A DNA stretch of 64,000 nt from NCBI GenBank assembly GCA_913776615.1, contig CAJYPK010000046.1:119470-183469 (forward strand), read 5' to 3'. The notes under the pieces were generated by a model, which saw only the letters and a program-made list of their open reading frames with translations, was not told where the DNA came from and made no database searches. The stretch comes from an uncultured Hymenobacter sp. (lineage in GTDB: Bacteria; Bacteroidota; Bacteroidia; Cytophagales; Hymenobacteraceae). Shown piece after piece: positions 60,079-64,000 of this stretch. A program made the position numbers and the translations under genes. How positions within the stretch are numbered: position 1 is the stretch's first letter; each line of letters begins with the position of its first letter.

Positions 60079-61122
60079 CTAGTGCCAGGCGAGTAGGCTG
60101 AGCAATTCGGCCTCTACAGCCTGCCAGCTTTGGTTTAAGTTAATGGTAGCTACCCGCAGCCGGTGGCTGGTATCGAGCAGCTGGTAGGAGTGCCGCAGCT
60201 GCTTATCCACTACCGGGTACAGCAGCAGCCCATCTACCGGCCGGGCCGGCTCCTGGCGCTGGGCGTGCTGCACGTAGGCGTAGAGCTGGTAGAGATGGGC
60301 AGAAATAAGCCGCTGCTGGTTGTAGTGCGGCTTAAGGGCCTTACGATAGTACTTGCAGTCGATGAGCAGCTTATTCGCCTTGCCGGTGAGCGAGACGTCG
60401 GTGTGCATGGCCGGTAGCACCGCGTGCGCCTGCGGGGTGGCGGCCTGCACGGCCCAGGTCAGCGTTTCGGCTCCTACCTGGTAGGTTTTTTGCCGCTGCC
60501 GGTAGAAGTTGCGCACGAAGCGCTCGAACAGGGCCGCCATCCGCTTTTCATTGCCCGTGAAATCGCGGAATAGCCGTTCCCCGCTTTTCTGCGTGAGCAG
60601 GACTTCCTCGTGCACCAGCTGGCAAATGCTGAGCAGCAGCCGGTAGTGGGCCGTGGGCCGGTGCAGCACCACCTGCGCGTAAACTCGCAGGTCGGACACG
60701 GGCACCAGGGCCACGTCGGCCAGGCGCAGGTAGAGGGCCCGGATTTCCCGGCGCAGCGGCTTGGCTAGCTTGGGCGCGGTGAGCAAGTGGTGCAGTGCCG
60801 ATTTAAGGAGCTGATTCACCGGCACGTCGTGGCTCAGCTCGTCGAAGGCGCACCAGCCGCGGGCCTGGGGCAGGGTGCGCTGGCGCACCGACTCGCTCAG
60901 CAGCAGCTTGCCGCGCAGCCGGCCCGTTAGCTCGGTTATGGGCACATAGTCGCGGGCCAGGCCGCGCTTGAGCACGTGCGTAGTGCCCTGCACGAGCACC
61001 CGCGCCAGCAGGTCGAGCAGCGAGTCGGCGGGCTCGGCCGCTACGGCAACTTCGTCGGCCTCGTCGAGCTGGTCCCAGGCGTAGGTGAGCAGGTGATAGA
61101 GGTTCTGGACCGGGATGCTCAT
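60079..61122 (-). CDS. mcrC: McrC-like restriction nuclease subunit
   Basis: 347 residues. The McrBC 5-methylcytosine restriction family is recognised from NLYHLLTYAWDQLDEAD, LTGRLRGKLLLSESVR, FDELSHDVPVNQLLKSALHH and FERFVRNFYRQRQKTY. The C-terminal PD-(D/E)xK core is HTDVSLTGKANKLLIDCKYY with D242 and D255-C-K257. The start overlaps the mcrB stop by 4 bp. With McrB it forms a GTP-driven complex that cleaves modified DNA. Confidence 0.9.
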   Translation of the reverse strand: MSIPVQNLYHLLTYAWDQLDEADEVAVAAEPADSLLDLLARVLVQGTTHVLKRGLARDYVPITELTGRLRGKLLLSESVRQRTLPQARGWCAFDELSHDVPVNQLLKSALHHLLTAPKLAKPLRREIRALYLRLADVALVPVSDLRVYAQVVLHRPTAHYRLLLSICQLVHEEVLLTQKSGERLFRDFTGNEKRMAALFERFVRNFYRQRQKTYQVGAETLTWAVQAATPQAHAVLPAMHTDVSLTGKANKLLIDCKYYRKALKPHYNQQRLISAHLYQLYAYVQHAQRQEPARPVDGLLLYPVVDKQLRHSYQLLDTSHRLRVATINLNQSWQAVEAELLSLLAWH

Positions 61123-63671
61123 ACCGCCGGGCCGTGGAGCGCCGCAATGGCTTTGCTGGCCTTGGCCTCGCTATCGAACCAGTATTCGCGCAGCAGTGGG
61201 GCCAGGTCGTGGCGCACGATGGCATCCCACCACGCGGCCGGGGTGTCGCCGGCCAGTGGGGTACAGAAGTAGCTGTGGCCAATCAGAAAGCCGGAGCCCA
61301 GGTTCTTATCTTCCTTGATAGTCAGGTTCAGGGCAGCTACCCGCGTGAGTATATCGCCGGCCAGTTCTTCCGGAATCTGTCTGTTAAGCAAGTGCTGGCG
61401 CAGCTTATCACCTAGCATGGGCACGAGGTCCACAAAGGTGAAGCGCCGCCGCAGGGCGTAGTCCACCAGCGCCAGCGAGCGGTCGGCGGTGTTCATCGTG
61501 CCGATGACGTAGAGGTTGGGCGGCACGTAGAAGGGCGCCTCGCTATCCTTGCGATAGGTGAGGGGCAGGGCGTAGGTTAAGCTGCGCTTGTCGGCTTCGA
61601 GTAGCAGCAGCAGCTCGCCAAAAATCTTGCTCAGGTTGCCCCGGTTTATCTCATCGATGAGAAAGAAATAGTCACGGTCCGGGTCGTGCTGCGCCCGGCG
61701 CACAAAGTCCACGAACACCCCATTGGCCAGCTCGAAGCCGCCCTGCTCGGTGGGCCGCCAGCCCCGGATAAAGTCCTCGTAGCCGTAGCTCTGGTGAAAC
61801 TGCACGAGCTGCACGCGGCTGGGGTCCTGCTCGCCCATTTGCAGCCAGGCCAGGCGGCGGGCCACGTAGGTTTTGCCTACGCCGGGCGGCCCCTGCACAA
61901 TCAGGTTTTTCTTACGCCGCAGGGCCGCTTGCAGGTGCTGAATCTGGTCGGTGGGCAAGAACAGGTCCTGCTCGGCCTGGGCCAGCGAGTAGGGGGGTAG
62001 GGGCGGGATGAATTCTTCCTTCGGCGTAGGCGTATGCTTTTTCTGACCGATTGCCTGCAAGTGCTTAGGTGCAGCCAGCTCGGCCAGAATGGGCTTGAGA
62101 AACGTGCGGTAGCCCGTAATACTGGTGAGGGTTTTGGTCGGTACCCCCGGCCCATTTTTATCCTCCAACCAGCCGGCTAGCAGCCAGTTGACTTGCCGGG
62201 TATTGCTGTGCACCATCCGTGTCGGGTCATAGCGGTACTCCCCGATTACCTGCCCGACCCCGAGAATTTTCCGCCGGCCAATCTTTACTACTACGTAGTC
62301 ACCGGGCCGGATTTCCTGGCAAAATTGCCAGCAGGCCAGCGCATCGTTGTTGTGGGTGGTATCGCCGCCGTAGTGCTGCTTGAGCGTCTGGCGTAGCAGC
62401 TGGTCGTTGCCGTACTGGCGCAAGTCACCCAGCTTTTCCCAGCCAATGGACATGAGACCTTCGGCCTGCCAGGCCTGCCAAAAGGTGCCGCCCTCACCCG
62501 CCCCAATAGCCCAATAGTTGGGGCTGTTGCCCGCAGATGCCTCCGGGGATAAGTCTTTGTCGGTAAGAGCATCGAGCGCGGGTTTAAGGTCCACGGCCTC
62601 CAGCGCTAGCTGCTCCAGTTTCGAGGGTGGGGGGCTAAGCTGCGCGTAGGCTTGCGCAATCTGCGGCCACTTGGTAGTGCGGTTCCAGGGCATGCTGCCA
62701 GTGGTAAACGGCGTACCGGCCAGCTCCACGGGTACGGTTATAAGCCACTCGACCGGGCAGTAGTAGGGCGGCTTGTTGGTATCCTGCGCAAACTGGCCGG
62801 TGGCCATGCCGACGCCCAGCACCCGGCGCGGCCCCCGGGTTACGATGATGAGGTCGCCGGCCTTCACCTGGCTTAGTTGCTTCGAGCCGTCGCCACTGCC
62901 ATTGGCCGGGCTGGTGAGTAGCTGGCCAAAAAGCGGCCTCACCACGCCCTGCTGCCGAAACCTGGCCCACGCCTCGGGGCTGGTTTCTACCTGCGCGGTC
63001 CAGTAGTTGCGGCCGCTGGCCGCCGGGGTAGGGTAGTGGCCAGCCAGCAGGTCGGCGCACTTAATCTTGGTTTTGGCCTGCATTTGGGCAAACTGCTCGG
63101 CCGAATAGCGGCCGCCGACCCAAGTAGGTGTGCTGGCCGCGTGGGCGGCTACGGCGGCATCAATGCCCGGTACCGTGGCTAGCAGCAGGTCGTCAAGGGC
63201 GACCAGCAGGGCCGGAATATCCGGTAGGTCTTTGGCTGCCTGGTAGGTTAGCTGCAACATACTGTTGCTAGCTGGCGCGGCTACCCACTGCACGGGCGCC
63301 GGCCACGGCTGGCGCTGCAATTCCCACACCAAGTCGCGGCTCAGGGCGGTATTGGGGTGCCAGCCCGTAGCCTCGGCGGGTGGGTCTTCGCGGGGTAGCA
63401 GCACCTCGGCCCGCAGTCGGAACTGGCCATTTGGCTGGAGCCGGATAATGTAGCTAATCAAGTCCATGGCAGAGCCCGGAAAGCCCAGCGGCACGTACCA
63501 AAGTGTAAAGGCAAAATACCCCGACTTTTCGGTGCCGATAAATAGCCCTTGCCCCGCGTTGGGCACTTTGCTAAAGGCCTGCCGCATCGAAAACCGAAAT
63601 GTGTCGTCCTGGGCGTGGCGCGCCAGCAGGTGGTGGTACACGGCCACCTGCGCGGCCAGATAAATACTCAT
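61119..63671 (-). CDS. mcrB: McrB-like GTPase with two PUA/EVE-type reader domains
   Basis: 850 residues from ATG 63671 (MSIYLAAQVAVYHHLLARHA). An N-terminal DUF3578-like domain (1-~165) is followed by two similar beta-rich modules, 223-~315 (YWTAQVETSPEAWARFRQQG, AGDLIIVTRGPRRVLGVGMA) and 386-~500 (YWAIGAGEGGTFWQAWQAEG, PGDYVVVKIGRRKILGVGQV), which fit EVE/PUA-like modified-base readers. The AAA GTPase has GPPGVGKT (594-601), FFLIDEINRGNLSKIFGE and VIGTMNTADRSLAL. Two readers in one McrB would widen or sharpen recognition of modified DNA. Confidence 0.88.
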   Translation of the reverse strand: MSIYLAAQVAVYHHLLARHAQDDTFRFSMRQAFSKVPNAGQGLFIGTEKSGYFAFTLWYVPLGFPGSAMDLISYIIRLQPNGQFRLRAEVLLPREDPPAEATGWHPNTALSRDLVWELQRQPWPAPVQWVAAPASNSMLQLTYQAAKDLPDIPALLVALDDLLLATVPGIDAAVAAHAASTPTWVGGRYSAEQFAQMQAKTKIKCADLLAGHYPTPAASGRNYWTAQVETSPEAWARFRQQGVVRPLFGQLLTSPANGSGDGSKQLSQVKAGDLIIVTRGPRRVLGVGMATGQFAQDTNKPPYYCPVEWLITVPVELAGTPFTTGSMPWNRTTKWPQIAQAYAQLSPPPSKLEQLALEAVDLKPALDALTDKDLSPEASAGNSPNYWAIGAGEGGTFWQAWQAEGLMSIGWEKLGDLRQYGNDQLLRQTLKQHYGGDTTHNNDALACWQFCQEIRPGDYVVVKIGRRKILGVGQVIGEYRYDPTRMVHSNTRQVNWLLAGWLEDKNGPGVPTKTLTSITGYRTFLKPILAELAAPKHLQAIGQKKHTPTPKEEFIPPLPPYSLAQAEQDLFLPTDQIQHLQAALRRKKNLIVQGPPGVGKTYVARRLAWLQMGEQDPSRVQLVQFHQSYGYEDFIRGWRPTEQGGFELANGVFVDFVRRAQHDPDRDYFFLIDEINRGNLSKIFGELLLLLEADKRSLTYALPLTYRKDSEAPFYVPPNLYVIGTMNTADRSLALVDYALRRRFTFVDLVPMLGDKLRQHLLNRQIPEELAGDILTRVAALNLTIKEDKNLGSGFLIGHSYFCTPLAGDTPAAWWDAIVRHDLAPLLREYWFDSEAKASKAIAALHGPAV

Positions 63672-63707
63672 AATGGCTAAAAAGAAGCGGCTCAGCCCAA
63701 ACGGGCC

Positions 63708-63736
63708 GGCAAGATGCAGCGGCCGCTGCACTTGCC
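63708..63736. promoter_or_regulatory. Large dyad in the mcrB/methyltransferase divergent promoter
   Basis: GGCAAG-A-TGCAGCGG followed by CCGCTGCA-CTTGCC: a perfect 16-bp palindrome (63715-63730) extended on both sides by 6-bp complementary arms, with one unpaired A. It lies midway between two divergent start codons, a natural place for an operator or a methylation-controlled switch. Confidence 0.55.
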
Positions 63737-63797
63737 CCGGCCGGCTGTTATCTTGCTCTTCTTTCTGCCTGCCCCAGGATAGCTATAGTTTTTGCCC

Positions 63798-64000
63798 GTG
63801 CCCACTTCCGACCTCCGCACCCGTCTGCTTGCCCACCCCGACTTTTCCGATGCTGACCGTGCGGCCCTCGCGCAGCTCTTCGACCAGCAGCGCCGCTACG
63901 GCCTGGCGTGGGAAGACAAGCCCGAAGCCGCTGAAGAAGCCCTGCGCCAGTTTTTACCCGTGCTGACCGAAGTGCCCGAGCGGGCTGTGCTGGCTACCCC
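63798..64000 (+). CDS. Site-specific DNA methyltransferase, N-terminal start (partial)
   Basis: From GTG 63798 the frame is open to the window end: MPTSDLRTRLLAHPDFSDAD, RAALAQLFDQQRRYGLAWED, KPEAAEEALRQFLPVLTEVP. The RYGLxWEDKPE..EE.L...LPVL.EVP pattern is, from memory, the opening of adenine-specific DNA methyltransferases of the type III Mod-like kind. Catalytic motifs would lie beyond the edge. Divergent from mcrB. Confidence 0.6.
   Translation, partial: MPTSDLRTRLLAHPDFSDADRAALAQLFDQQRRYGLAWEDKPEAAEEALRQFLPVLTEVPERAVLAT

Noticed and set aside
1..64000. tRNA or rRNA genes
   Set aside because: No cloverleaf, CCA-end or conserved rRNA sequence was recognised by eye; a covariance-model scan would be decisive.

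Overview
The window reads as DNA from a GC-rich member of the Bacteroidota, most likely Cytophagales and Hymenobacter-like. The support is the content: LytS/LytTR two-component pairs, FG-GAP secreted proteins, DUF3526 ABC permeases, BtgA-type mobilization proteins, TAnnTTTG promoter boxes and almost no Shine-Dalgarno sequences. A Rep_3 initiator with iterons, a ParA/ribbon-helix-helix partition cassette and a relaxase locus lie within 17 kb of each other. The window is therefore either part of a large plasmid or chromid, or a chromosome carrying an integrated plasmid; the sequence alone does not decide.

Layout. 0-7.3 kb: end of an ABC-2 permease pair, a secreted FG-GAP protein, a membrane-anchored unknown, and a LytS-like kinase overlapping its LytTR regulator. 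7.3-18.4 kb: decayed DNA, an SMR exporter with a Crp/Fnr regulator, an IS3 remnant, a MocR regulator divergent from a GNAT/PaiB pair, two serine hydrolases with C-terminal TPR-like tails, an alpha/beta hydrolase, an AraC regulator and a Tn3 transposase tail. 18.4-27.4 kb is plasmid backbone: an array of TTGC/GCAA repeats with a good promoter in front of parA and its RHH partner, then a second LytTR/LytS pair, a pirin-like protein, a broken gene and an intradiol dioxygenase lipoprotein. The origin follows: ten ~22-bp iterons plus an inverted one, then a Rep_3 initiator whose C-terminus looks like DnaA domain I. 27.5-31.2 kb is a decayed metal-efflux locus: a receiver domain fused by deletion to a TolC-type gene, a ZIP-like transporter and a frameshifted monooxygenase-like gene. 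31.2-36.6 kb holds 2.2 kb of non-coding DNA with a 34-bp-period dyad array, a BtgA-like protein, and a relaxase gene split by a complete IS3-family element with a 3-bp target duplication.

37-40.4 kb carries a TlpA-like thioredoxin, a TPR protein and a lipoprotein. From 40.4 kb to the end is a regulator-rich and defence-rich region: four XRE-type regulators (three of them close paralogues), a low-GC two-gene unit resembling a GNAT toxin with an HTH antitoxin, a KAP P-loop NTPase below three small unknown genes, a Septu-like PtuA/PtuB pair, a DUF2235 hydrolase, a three-gene ABC-3C system (nuclease-like, middle component, zinc-hook ATPase), and a McrB/McrC pair followed by a radical SAM protein and a methyltransferase-UvrD helicase fusion. 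At the right edge a DNA methyltransferase-like gene starts divergently from mcrB, with a large dyad between them.

Best candidates for undescribed biology: the radical SAM plus methyltransferase-helicase pair attached to McrBC, the Rep_3-DnaA_N initiator with an iteron inside its own gene, the KAP operon, the GNAT/HTH pair and the 34-bp dyad array. All functions are inferred from motifs read by eye; no database search was run.
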